Shown: positions 1 through 7,460 of the stretch, one piece after another | Numbering within the stretch: the first letter of the stretch is position 1 | Layout: each line of letters starts with the position of its first letter | DNA from: Gordonibacter urolithinfaciens | Lineage (GTDB): Bacteria; Actinomycetota; Coriobacteriia; Coriobacteriales; Eggerthellaceae | Length of the DNA stretch: 64,000 nt | Direction of reading: 5' to 3' | Assembly: GCF_900199375.1 (NCBI RefSeq) | Contig: NZ_LT900217.1 | Span: 1,240,001 to 1,304,000, forward strand | Position numbers and translations under genes: made by a program | The notes under the pieces: generated by a model | Database searches by the model: none | Told to the model about the DNA's origin: nothing | The model's input: the letters and a program-made list of their open reading frames with translations, nothing else

Positions 1-1
1 T

Positions 2-484
2 GAATCGAACGGCGAACCCGAGGTGGGAAGCGCCGTGGCAACCGCAGACCAAGACAGTACGTTCACCGTCGATTACCACGACCAGGACATGAGCGCCATC
101 GATCGCGTACACCATGAAATCTGCCTGAGCTACGTGCTCGAGGGCAGCGACAGGCAGGCGTGGGACGAGCTCCAAGCCAGCACCGCCCAGCCTCGGGTTC
201 CGCGCGACAACATGACCGAAGAGGAAATCGCCGCATGGAACGAGGCGTCTGACAAATTCGAGCTTGTACTCGGCCAGCATGATGCCGAGATAATCTCGCA
301 GGCCAAGATCGCCATCACCGCCACGTTCAACGACGGAACAACCGCAACCAAAACCTACCGGCTTGTCCCCGTGGACGACTTCGAACAGGCGTACTCCGCG
401 TACCTTGCAGACCGCTTCTCCACCGATGGTGCTGCCGAGCCGAACCGTCCCGTCCTCTACACGCTCGAGGAAGTGACCGGTTAG
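2..484 (+). CDS. C-terminal part of an anti-sigma-like extracytoplasmic protein (5' end outside window)
   Basis: The frame is open from base 2, so the start lies upstream of the window and 160 residues are visible. The visible part aligns by eye with the C-terminal half of the protein at 1953-2879: both have a TxDxxxQ segment, a helical segment, an ATFxDGTxxTK/ATFADGSTQTK strand, and end in a TLEEVTG/TFTEITGN-like tail. By analogy it is the periplasm-facing domain of a single-pass anti-sigma-type protein, and its own ECF sigma gene is probably just upstream of the window. No catalytic motif is visible. A strong hairpin follows at 540-568. The homology to the second copy is seen directly; the anti-sigma role is inferred from that copy's position. 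Confidence 0.6.
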   Translation, partial: ESNGEPEVGSAVATADQDSTFTVDYHDQDMSAIDRVHHEICLSYVLEGSDRQAWDELQASTAQPRVPRDNMTEEEIAAWNEASDKFELVLGQHDAEIISQAKIAITATFNDGTTATKTYRLVPVDDFEQAYSAYLADRFSTDGAAEPNRPVLYTLEEVTG

Positions 485-539
485 ACGGCGCGTCCAACCG
501 GGCCGCGTTTGCGGAATGCGGCCGTGCGTCCTATGATGT

Positions 540-568
540 CGGGAGCCCGAACGGTGTTCGGGCTCCCG
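540..568 (+). terminator. Perfect 13-bp hairpin between the anti-sigma-like gene and nrdG
   Basis: Bases 540-552 and 556-568 are perfectly complementary around a GGT loop, followed by a pyrimidine-rich stretch (GTTCTCTTG). It probably ends the upstream transcript. It sits only about 12 bases before the nrdG ribosome-binding site, so attenuation of nrdG is also possible. Confidence 0.6.
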
Positions 569-592
569 TTCTCTTGTCCAAGGAGCCGACCC

Positions 593-1294
593 ATGAGAAT
601 AGCCGGATTGCAGAAGCTGACATTGTTGGACTTCCCCGAGCACACTGCGGCCACCGTTTTCCTCCCGGGATGCAACTTCCGCTGCCCCTTCTGCCACAAC
701 GCCGCGCTCGTGCTGGGCGCGGGCGATGCAACCGGCGATACGCCGGTCGAGGAGTTCTTCGCGTTCCTAGACAAGCGGCACGGCCTGCTCGACGGCGTGT
801 GCATCACCGGCGGCGAGCCGCTGCTCCAGCCCGAGCTGGCCGATTTCTGCGCCCGCATCAAAGGCGCGGGCTTCGCGGTGAAGCTGGACACGAACGGCAG
901 CTTTCCCGACCGGCTGCGCGAGCTCGTCGAAAGCGGGCTCGTGGACTATGTGGCGCTGGACGTGAAGAACGCGCCCGAGCGCTACGCGGAAACCGTCGGC
1001 GTACCCGGCTTCGACCCGGCGCCCGTCGCCGCATCGGTCGATTACCTGCTCGCCGACGCGGTGCCCTACGAGTTCCGCACCACCGTCACGCGCGAGCTGC
1101 ACGGGGCGGCCGACCTTGTGGCGCTCTCCCGCTGGATCGCCGGCGCCCATGCCTGGCACCTGCAGAGCTTCGTCGACGCCGACACCGTACTTGCCGGCCC
1201 CGGCGCCCTGCACGCCTGGAACCCCGACGACCTCGAGGCCCTCCTTCCCGAACTGCGCAAAGCCATCCCCAACACCCAGCTGCGCGGCGTGTAG
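593..1294 (+). CDS. nrdG: Anaerobic ribonucleoside-triphosphate reductase activating protein (radical SAM)
   Basis: A 233-residue radical SAM enzyme that would use SAM and a [4Fe-4S] cluster to install the glycyl radical on the class III ribonucleotide reductase. Cys27, Cys31 and Cys34 form the CX3CX2C cluster motif (CNFRCPFC); TGGEPLLQ is the SAM-binding GGE motif; KLDTNG and DVKNAPERY match the NrdG/PflA family. The ATG at 593 is preferred because AAGGAG lies at 580-585; an upstream start at 509 would read through the hairpin. The partner nrdD is at 4396-6840 on the other strand, so the pair is split by an ECF pair and a nuclease gene rather than forming the usual operon. The sequence matches the short anaerobic-RNR-activase type closely; a generic glycyl-radical activase cannot be excluded. 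Confidence 0.88.
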   Translation: MRIAGLQKLTLLDFPEHTAATVFLPGCNFRCPFCHNAALVLGAGDATGDTPVEEFFAFLDKRHGLLDGVCITGGEPLLQPELADFCARIKGAGFAVKLDTNGSFPDRLRELVESGLVDYVALDVKNAPERYAETVGVPGFDPAPVAASVDYLLADAVPYEFRTTVTRELHGAADLVALSRWIAGAHAWHLQSFVDADTVLAGPGALHAWNPDDLEALLPELRKAIPNTQLRGV

Positions 1295-1327
1295 AAGAGC
1301 GCACGCGACGAATTTTTGCCTTTCTTC

Positions 1328-1355
1328 GGAACAATCGGGACGCCTCTCCCGTATT
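1328..1355 (+). promoter_or_regulatory. Candidate ECF-sigma autoregulatory promoter
   Basis: GGAAC at 1328-1332 is followed after 17 bases by CGTATT at 1350-1355. A GGAAC -35 element and a CGT-type -10 element are the classical ECF promoter pattern. The site ends about 20 bases before the sigma gene's ATG, so the pair probably activates its own transcription. Confidence 0.5.
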
Positions 1356-1375
1356 GTCTGCAGAGAGGTGAATGC

Positions 1376-1969
1376 ATGCACATTCCGTTTAAGCGCAAAA
1401 CGGGCCGTACCGATGCGGCCGACAACCCTTGCCCGCTTCGTTCGGACGCGTTCCTGAAACGCGCCATGGATGCGTGGGGCGACACGGTGTATCGAGTGGC
1501 GCTCGCGCAGACGGGTTCGCCGAGCGACGCCGACGACGTGTACCAAGACGTGTTCATGCGCCTGCTGGAGCACACGGCCGCCTTCGAGAGCGACGAACAC
1601 CTGAAGGCGTGGCTGCTGCGCGTCACCATCAACCGCTGCCACGATATCGCGCGGCTGAGCTGGAACCGCCGCACCGGCGGGTTGGAGCAGGAGCTCATCG
1701 ACATTCCCGCGCCCGATGCCTTCCGGGCGGATATCTGGGAAGTTGTCGGCGCGTTGCCGCCCGACCTGCGCACCACCGTTCACCTGCACTACGCAGAAGG
1801 CTATTCGACCGAGGAGATCGCCCGCATTGCAGGCTGCAAGCCGAGCACCGTCCGCACCCGCCTCCACCGGGCGCGCGAGCGCCTTCGGACAACGTTGCTG
1901 GACGAGCAGCTTGAGCAAGCTGGCAGCACCGTGTCGAGAAAGGAGCCGGACCATGGCCGAACAGCATAA
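1376..1969 (+). CDS. ECF-type RNA polymerase sigma factor
   Basis: A 197-residue sigma-70 family protein of the extracytoplasmic-function group. Region 2 spans roughly residues 25-90 (DADDVYQDVFMRLLEH, then AWLLRVTINRCHD) and region 4 spans 135-185 (LPPDLRTTVHLHYAEGYSTEEIA, split here as two helices, then the recognition helix CKPSTVRTRLHRARERL). There is no region 1.1 or 3. The ATG at 1376 follows AGAGAGG; a longer start at 1316 lacks a ribosome-binding site and would cover the candidate promoter. Its 3' end overlaps the next gene by 17 bases, as in translationally coupled sigma/anti-sigma pairs. The signal that activates it is unknown. Confidence 0.9.
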   Translation: MHIPFKRKTGRTDAADNPCPLRSDAFLKRAMDAWGDTVYRVALAQTGSPSDADDVYQDVFMRLLEHTAAFESDEHLKAWLLRVTINRCHDIARLSWNRRTGGLEQELIDIPAPDAFRADIWEVVGALPPDLRTTVHLHYAEGYSTEEIARIAGCKPSTVRTRLHRARERLRTTLLDEQLEQAGSTVSRKEPDHGRTA

Positions 1970-2879
1970 CCGTCCTCAACCTCCCACCCTCGACGACTAC
2001 CAAGCCATGATGAGCGATTTGCGTGCTCCCGAGCAGTTGAGAGAAGCCGTCCTCAAGGAAGCCCGCGCGCGTCGTGGCGGTGCGAGCACCGCAGCAACGG
2101 GAAAGGGCCCCAGCCGCCCGTCTGTGTTTTTCAGGCATCATCGGACCAGGATCCTCGTCATAGCCGCCTGCGCTGCCTTGCTGCTCGGTGCGGGCACGAC
2201 CGCGCTCGCCCTCAACTCGCCGGGCGGGTTCGGCATCGTCAACGACCTCATGGCAGAGCCCCCGTCGCCGGACGAGAACGCTGCAAAAGAACCCGTAGCG
2301 AAAGAGAACTCATTGGAGCTCGATACGAGCCAATTCAAAGGCGGCGGAGGCTACAGCGGGCCGTGGTACAACCCTGCCGACGACTCGTTCTGGAGCTACG
2401 AATGGGCCGGGTACAAGTATCATTTCAACATACGCTGCACCGGAAACAACATCGAGACCATAACCTACGAGATCGAGGGAGAACGCAGCTATTTCGAGAT
2501 CATCGACACAACCGTCACGCAGGAGCAGCGAGCGGAGGGCGTCCATGTATACCATTATCCTAAGACCGCCACGTTCGACTTCAGCCACCAAGAATCGATC
2601 GACAACACGCGCATCGTTGAAATATATGTTGGGTTCCCCCTTTCGGAATCGGGCCTCGAAGCGTATCGCCGCCTGATGGCCGAGGGTCACTCATACGAGG
2701 CTTCCGCACAACTGGATGCCGCCGTCGAAGAAGGGGCCGCACGCGAGCTGACAGGCTCGGTACTCAGCGCGACGGCCACGTTCGCCGACGGCTCGACCCA
2801 AACCAAGTCGTATCTCATAGAAGCCCCCGACCTGGGCAACCCGACCAGCTTTACCTTCACCGAAATAACCGGCAACTAG
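1953..2879 (+). CDS. Single-pass membrane anti-sigma-like protein
   Basis: A 308-residue protein with a charged cytoplasmic N-terminus (about 1-64), one transmembrane helix (about 67-87, ILVIAACAALLLGAGTTALAL is its core) and an extracytoplasmic domain. The ATG at 1953 is preceded by AAGGAG (1940-1945) and lies inside the sigma gene, which points to coupling and to an anti-sigma role holding the ECF factor at the membrane. No zinc-type HxxxCxxC anti-sigma motif is visible, so the binding domain is unlike the ZAS class. The external domain (about 115-308) is the part shared with the protein truncated at the left window edge, indicating a local duplication of the cassette. No enzyme motif was recognised. 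Confidence 0.75.
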   Translation: MAEQHNRPQPPTLDDYQAMMSDLRAPEQLREAVLKEARARRGGASTAATGKGPSRPSVFFRHHRTRILVIAACAALLLGAGTTALALNSPGGFGIVNDLMAEPPSPDENAAKEPVAKENSLELDTSQFKGGGGYSGPWYNPADDSFWSYEWAGYKYHFNIRCTGNNIETITYEIEGERSYFEIIDTTVTQEQRAEGVHVYHYPKTATFDFSHQESIDNTRIVEIYVGFPLSESGLEAYRRLMAEGHSYEASAQLDAAVEEGAARELTGSVLSATATFADGSTQTKSYLIEAPDLGNPTSFTFTEITGN

Positions 2880-2937
2880 ACAGCCGAAGCGAAGGCGCCG
2901 GGCGCAGGAGCAGGCCGTTCATACCGTCTCCCGCACC

Positions 2938-3948
2938 CTACTCGAGGAACAACGCGCTTGTGGGCTCGAGGGCACGCGCTAGCTCCTCCTCGGTGGGGAG
3001 GCACAGCGTGTAGCGCGACGCGAACAGGCCTTTGTCATCGGCGAGGGCCGAGTAGCGTGCCACGGTTGCGTCCTTCGTCGCGCAGAGGATGATGCCGATA
3101 GTGGGGTTGTCGTCCGGTTGCGTGCAGCGGTCGTCGTACAGGCGCACGTAGAAGTCCATCTGACCGACATCCTGCGGCGTGATCTTGCCCGTCTTGAGGT
3201 CTATGAGGACGTAGCATTTCAGGATGCAGTGGTAGAACACGAGGTCGACGTAGTAGCTCTCCGTCTCCGCGGCGATGCGCTGCTGGCGCGCGACGAATGC
3301 GAAGCCCCTGCCGAGCTCTAGGAGGAACTCCTGCAGCCGGTCCATGAGCGCCTGCTCCAAATCGTCCTCGCGGTAGTCGGTGCGGCCGCCCATGTCGAGG
3401 AAATCGAGCACGTAGGGGTCCTTGAGCAGGCCGTCAGCCTTGGTGGGCGGCTCGAGCACTTTGACCTCCTGCCGGACGGACTCGCGCCCCTCCTCGCGCG
3501 TCGCCAAGAGGCGTTCGTAATAGAAGGAGTGGATCTCGCGATCGAGCTGGCGCACCGTCCAGCGCTGATCGACCGCTTCGCGCATGTAGAACAGGCGCTT
3601 CCTCTCGTCCTCCACGCGCATGAGCAGGCGGTAGTGAGACCAGCTCAATTGTGAACACAGTGTGTTCACAATTGGAAACGCCAAGTAAAACTGCCGCATG
3701 TAGTGAAGGTTCCGCTTGGTGTACGCCCGTCCGAACTCCTTCGTCAGACGTTCGGACAGGTACTCCATGAGATGCTTGCCGTACTCGGCACGGTCGCCCT
3801 GCGCCTCCACGATCTGACGGCCGATCTCCCAGTACGCCTCCACCATAGCATCGTTCACGGCAACCGCGGCCTTCTTCCGCGCCGCCTCGAGCGTGCCGCG
3901 CACCGAGTCGTACACTGCCGCGTCTTTCCTCGCCATCGGATCGTCCAT
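2938..3948 (-). CDS. YhcG/DUF1016-family PD-(D/E)XK nuclease-domain protein
   Basis: A 336-residue protein with an N-terminal DUF1016 helical domain (about 10-165; YWEIGRQIVEAQ, YTKRNLHYMRQFY, LSWSHYRLLMRVED) and a C-terminal nuclease-like domain (about 190-330; DLVFYH, then VLIDLKTG, then QMDFYVRLYDD), matching the D...(D/E)xK arrangement of the family. The start is set by GAGAGGAG upstream of MDDPMARKD; further upstream in-frame codons lack a ribosome-binding site. The family is often found near restriction-modification or phage-defence genes, but this copy stands alone. The gene carries a perfect 14+14 base palindrome at 3646-3674 that encodes the segment IVNTLCSQL, and a palindrome cluster lies upstream. 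Its actual role is not established. Confidence 0.85.
   Translation of the reverse strand: MDDPMARKDAAVYDSVRGTLEAARKKAAVAVNDAMVEAYWEIGRQIVEAQGDRAEYGKHLMEYLSERLTKEFGRAYTKRNLHYMRQFYLAFPIVNTLCSQLSWSHYRLLMRVEDERKRLFYMREAVDQRWTVRQLDREIHSFYYERLLATREEGRESVRQEVKVLEPPTKADGLLKDPYVLDFLDMGGRTDYREDDLEQALMDRLQEFLLELGRGFAFVARQQRIAAETESYYVDLVFYHCILKCYVLIDLKTGKITPQDVGQMDFYVRLYDDRCTQPDDNPTIGIILCATKDATVARYSALADDKGLFASRYTLCLPTEEELARALEPTSALFLE
3646..3674. repeat. Perfect 14-bp palindrome inside the YhcG-type gene
   Basis: CAATTGTGAACACA at 3646-3659 is the exact reverse complement of 3661-3674, with a single central base. It has the same outer AATTGTG...CACAATT design as the intergenic palindrome at 4255-4283, which suggests a shared binding site or a related repeat unit. 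Confidence 0.75.
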
Positions 3949-4254
3949 GCCTCGCTCCTCTCGTCCCCTTCCGGCGCGCCGCCGCGCATGCGCGCGCAAG
4001 CGCGGCGGCGCGAAGGGCATTCCGTTGGCTTCGAGGATCTTGCAAGCGTGGTACGGGCGGCGCGGAACCCACCGCCATCTATGGGCATCCCGACGACGAG
4101 CGGATTCGGGATGCGCTTGCACTGGCTCGTTTCTGAAGCTATTCTACCACATAAAAGGAACGTTTGTACGTTAATTTTGTTCATTTAGAATTCAGCCCTC
4201 GCTGAGTGCCGAATTCGGTACACAACATGCAAAGAACCCTCTCCTCGAGTTTGA

Positions 4255-4326
4255 GAATTGTGCGCACGCTGTGCGCACAATTCGGAACTCAGCGTGTTCC
4301 GAATTCGCTACACACGGTGTAGCGAA
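4255..4326. repeat. Three abutting palindromes upstream of the YhcG-type gene
   Basis: Bases 4255-4267 pair perfectly with 4271-4283 (13 bp, GCT spacer). Bases 4279-4288 pair with 4296-4305 (10 bp, 7-base spacer). Bases 4304-4313 pair with 4317-4326 (10 bp, ACG spacer). A further relative, GTGCCGAATTCGGTACAC, lies at about 4206-4223. The units overlap at shared AATTC cores. This is the 447-bp gap 3949-4395, which otherwise holds the YhcG promoter region and the nrdD terminator. Confidence 0.7.
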
Positions 4327-4340
4327 CTTCTCCCTCCATC

Positions 4341-4371
4341 AAAAAGGGCCGGATCGCATCGACCCGGCCCT
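4341..4371 (-). terminator. Rho-independent terminator of nrdD
   Basis: On the minus strand an 8-bp stem (AGGGCCGG/CCGGCCCT) with an 11-base loop is followed by five T residues, 24 bases after the nrdD stop codon. Confidence 0.85.
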
Positions 4372-4395
4372 CAACCTGCTTGCTTGCTCGGCGCC

Positions 4396-6840
4396 TTACG
4401 CCACCACTTGGGCGCGCATCGCGTTGACCTTCTGGAACACCGCCGCCGCGCCGGCCGTCACCTCCACGGTACCGTCCGCACCCACCTCGAGCAGCGTCGG
4501 CGCCTGCATGATGCGATAGCGCTGCGCCAGCTCCACGTTCTCCTCGGCCAACAGCTCCTCGTAGGCGATGCCGGCGGCATCCATCTCGGCCGCCGCGAAC
4601 TTGCAGTTCGGGCACGTGCGCGTTGCTACCAGGTACAAACCAGCAGGCAGCGCACTGTGCTCGGGCGCGGTCGCCGGCTCTTCGATGCCCGAAACCGTCA
4701 CGTGCGAGCCGGCCTGGCCGGCGGTCTCGGCTGCCGCCGTCACGGCCACGGCGCCTTCGCGCGTCAGATGCGAATGCCCCAGGTCGTACTCCACGCGGTC
4801 GGCGAACTCCTGAGACTTGCCGTCGTTCCAGTTCTTCACCGGGCGATAGTAGCCGGTGATGCGCGAGTACACCTCGGTCTCCTCGTGGCAGCACGGGCAC
4901 TCGTACACCTCGCCGGCGATGTAGCCGTGGTTCTTGCACACGGAGTACGTGGGCGACATGGTGTAATACGGCAGCTTGTAGTTCTCGGCGATCTTGCGCA
5001 CGAGCGTGGCGGCCGCCTTCCAGTCGGGCAGCTTCTCGCCCAAGAACGCATGGAACACGGTGCCGGACGTGTAGAGCGTCTGCAGCTCGTCCTGCACGTC
5101 GAGCGCGCTGAAGATGTCGTCGGTGAAGCCCACCGGCAAATGCGAGGAGTTCGTGTAGTACGGCTTGCCCTGGTCGTTGGCCGAGATGATGTCCGGGAAC
5201 TGCTCCTTGTCGTGCTTGGCGAAGCGGTACGTGGTGCTCTCGGCCGGCGTGGCCTCGAGGTTGTACAGGTCGCCGTACTCCTCCTGGTAGTCGGCCAGGC
5301 GGGCGCGCATGTGGTTGAGCACGTCCTTCGTGAACGCCTGCGCCGCCTCCTGCGTCATATCGGCGCGCAGCCAGCTGGCGTTCAGGCACGCCTCGTTCAT
5401 GCCCACGAGACCGATCGTGGAGAAGTGGTTCTCGAACGTGCCCAGGTAGCGCTTCGTGTACGGGTAGAGGCCCGCGTCGAGCAGCTTCGTGATGACCTCG
5501 CGCTTCGTGTGGAGCGAGCGCGCGGACACGTCCATGAGGTGGTCGAGGCGTCGGTAGAAGTCGGCCTCGTCCACCGCCTGGTAGGCGATGCGCGGCATGT
5601 TGATGGTCACGACGCCGATGGAGCCCGTGGACTCGCCGCTTCCGAAGAACCCGCCCGACTTCTTGCGCAGCTCGCGCAGGTCGAGGCGCAGGCGGCAGCA
5701 CATGGAGCGCACGTCGGAGGGCTCCATGTCGGAGTTGATGTAGTTGGAGAAGTAGGGGGTACCGTACTTGCTGGTCATCTCGAACAGCAAGCGGTTGTTC
5801 TCCGTCTCGCTCCAGTCGAAGTCGCGCGTGATGGAATAGGTGGGGATGGGGTACTGGAAGCCGCGGCCGTTCGCATCGCCCTCGATCATGATCTCGATAA
5901 ACGCCTTGTTCACCATGTCCATCTCGGCCTGGCAGTCGCCGTAGGTGAAGCCCTGCTCGCGTCCGCCCACGATGGCCGGCTGGTCGCGCAGGTCGGCCGG
6001 GCACACCCAGTCGAGCGTGATGTTGCTGAACGGCGCCTGCGTGCCCCAGCGCGACGGCGTGTTCACGCCGAACACGAACGACTCGACGCACTGCTTCGTC
6101 TCCTCGTAGGACAGGCCGTCCGCCTTCACGAACGGCGCGAGGTAGGTGTCGAAACTGCTGAACGCCTGCGCGCCGGCCCACTCGTTCTGCATGATGCCGA
6201 GGAAGTTCACCATCTGGTTGCAGAGGCTCGACAGGTGGCTCGCCGGCTTCGACGTGATCTTGCCGGGCACGCCGCCGAGCCCCTCCTGGATGAGCTGCTT
6301 GAGCGACCAGCCCGCGCAGTAGCCCGTGAGCATGGACAGATCGTGCAGGTGGATGTCGGCGTCGCGGTGCGCCTTCGCCACCTCGTCGTCGTAGATCTCG
6401 GAGAGCCAGTAGTTCGCCGTGATGGCGCCGGAGTTCGACAGGATGAGGCCGCCCACGGAGTACGTGACCGTGGAGTTCTCCTTCACGCGCCAGTCCTCCA
6501 CTTTGACGTACTGGTCCACAAGGTCCTTGTAGTCCAGCAGCGTCGCGTTAGCGTTGCGCACCTTCTCGCGCTGCTTGCGGTACAGGATGTAGGACTTCGC
6601 CACATCGGCGTAGCCGGCTGTGGAGAGCACCTCCTCCACGCTGTCCTGCACGTCCTCTACGCTGACGATGCCGTCCCTGATCTTCGGTTCGAAATGGGCG
6701 GTCACGTTGAGGGCCAGGAGGTCGATGGTCGACGGATGGTACTGCTTGCCCAAGGCGTCGAACGCCTTGGCGATGGCGCTTGAAATCTTGGCGATGTCGA
6801 ATTCCGCGATCTTGCCGTCGCGCTTCTGAACCTCGTACAT
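4396..6840 (-). CDS. nrdD: Anaerobic (class III) ribonucleoside-triphosphate reductase with C-terminal glutaredoxin-like domain
   Basis: An 814-residue glycyl-radical enzyme that reduces NTPs to dNTPs in the absence of oxygen. The N-terminal ATP-cone (about 1-90, VQKRDGKIAEFDIAKI) gives allosteric control. The central barrel carries the FFGSGESTGSIG segment. Near the C-terminus a zinc site (CKNHGY...YECPCC) precedes the glycyl-radical loop SRITGYYRPVKNW, with the radical glycine near residue 662. About 80 residues after it (about 735-814) form a second domain with a CPNC redox motif and a cis-Pro-like QAPTLL segment, as in NrdH/glutaredoxin proteins. This fusion probably supplies electrons in cis. 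The start follows AAAAGGAG. The activase nrdG is 3.1 kb away on the other strand. Candidate NrdR boxes lie upstream. Confidence 0.93.
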   Translation of the reverse strand: MYEVQKRDGKIAEFDIAKISSAIAKAFDALGKQYHPSTIDLLALNVTAHFEPKIRDGIVSVEDVQDSVEEVLSTAGYADVAKSYILYRKQREKVRNANATLLDYKDLVDQYVKVEDWRVKENSTVTYSVGGLILSNSGAITANYWLSEIYDDEVAKAHRDADIHLHDLSMLTGYCAGWSLKQLIQEGLGGVPGKITSKPASHLSSLCNQMVNFLGIMQNEWAGAQAFSSFDTYLAPFVKADGLSYEETKQCVESFVFGVNTPSRWGTQAPFSNITLDWVCPADLRDQPAIVGGREQGFTYGDCQAEMDMVNKAFIEIMIEGDANGRGFQYPIPTYSITRDFDWSETENNRLLFEMTSKYGTPYFSNYINSDMEPSDVRSMCCRLRLDLRELRKKSGGFFGSGESTGSIGVVTINMPRIAYQAVDEADFYRRLDHLMDVSARSLHTKREVITKLLDAGLYPYTKRYLGTFENHFSTIGLVGMNEACLNASWLRADMTQEAAQAFTKDVLNHMRARLADYQEEYGDLYNLEATPAESTTYRFAKHDKEQFPDIISANDQGKPYYTNSSHLPVGFTDDIFSALDVQDELQTLYTSGTVFHAFLGEKLPDWKAAATLVRKIAENYKLPYYTMSPTYSVCKNHGYIAGEVYECPCCHEETEVYSRITGYYRPVKNWNDGKSQEFADRVEYDLGHSHLTREGAVAVTAAAETAGQAGSHVTVSGIEEPATAPEHSALPAGLYLVATRTCPNCKFAAAEMDAAGIAYEELLAEENVELAQRYRIMQAPTLLEVGADGTVEVTAGAAAVFQKVNAMRAQVVA

Positions 6841-7460
6841 GGTCGCTCCTTTTTCGCTTGCTTCCGCGTTGCTTCTACGATTGGTCGACCGCGTGCAGCA
6901 TGGCGCCGGCAGGCGCAGATGGGGTTTGCGATCGGTCGGGAATCGGTAGCCCACACCCTACCAGCGTCGCGCCTCCTCGTCAACTTCTGTCACCCATATG
7001 TTGAAGTTCCAAAGAGGTGAACCAACTAGATATGGTATGTTTTGCCATCTGGGGTTTTATACGAGCATCCCGGTAAGCTCTATGAAAGGCGACCTGCGGC
7101 AACAGAACAAACCTCCCTCCGCACCCCGTGAGCAAGGTGCGGAAAAGGCCACCTGCGGCTATCTGTTTCTCGTGGAATTCGGCGGGCGGAAGCCGGCAGA
7201 ATGGCGCGGAAGCAGGCGCATCTCAACCGGCGAATGCGCGGCGCACATCGTCCTGCAGACGTTCTTCTTCGCGGACGTCGTCGACGCGCTCGTGCTGTTC
7301 TTCCGCGGTCGCGCGCTCGAACGGCGTCCCGGCGCCTTCGCCATCCCCCACAACGTCCCCGCCGTCCCCGCTCCGTGCCAGCGAAAGGACCCGCCATGAC
7401 CCATCACCCCCTGAGCCGAGCTGCGAGGCGTGGAATGACGCGGACGCCGAAGAAGCGGCT
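6841..7460. other. 620-bp gap between nrdD and the methyltransferase, with a direct repeat and coding-like composition but no clear gene
   Basis: Apart from the NrdR-like sites, the gap contains a direct repeat AAAGGCsACCTGCGGC at 7085-7100 and 7144-7159, with a 7-bp stem-loop (7119-7125/7136-7142) between the copies. From about 7200 to 7399 one plus-strand frame has the high G/C third position typical of real genes here and reads like a membrane-protein fragment (FFFADVVDALVLFFRG), and a second frame continues it to about 7490, which could be a decayed gene with a frameshift. No start codon with a ribosome-binding site and no recognised family supports a gene call. Confidence 0.35.
6991..7038 (-). 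promoter_or_regulatory. Pair of candidate NrdR boxes upstream of nrdD
   Basis: Two AT-rich 16-base sites, 6991-7006 (core CCCATATGTTG) and 7023-7038 (core CTAGATATGGT), are spaced 32 bases start to start. NrdR binds two near-palindromic boxes of consensus acaCwAtATaTwGtgt about three helical turns apart in front of ribonucleotide reductase genes. Both matches are partial. Confidence 0.35.

Noticed and set aside
4258-6783. Long plus-strand open frame (841 codons) opposite nrdD
   Set aside because: It is the mirror frame of a well-recognised gene in high-GC DNA; its His/Arg/Val-rich translation has no recognisable domain.
7085-7165. Cobalamin riboswitch before nrdD
   Set aside because: The conserved cobalamin-riboswitch segments (such as the GCCACTG box) are missing on both strands.
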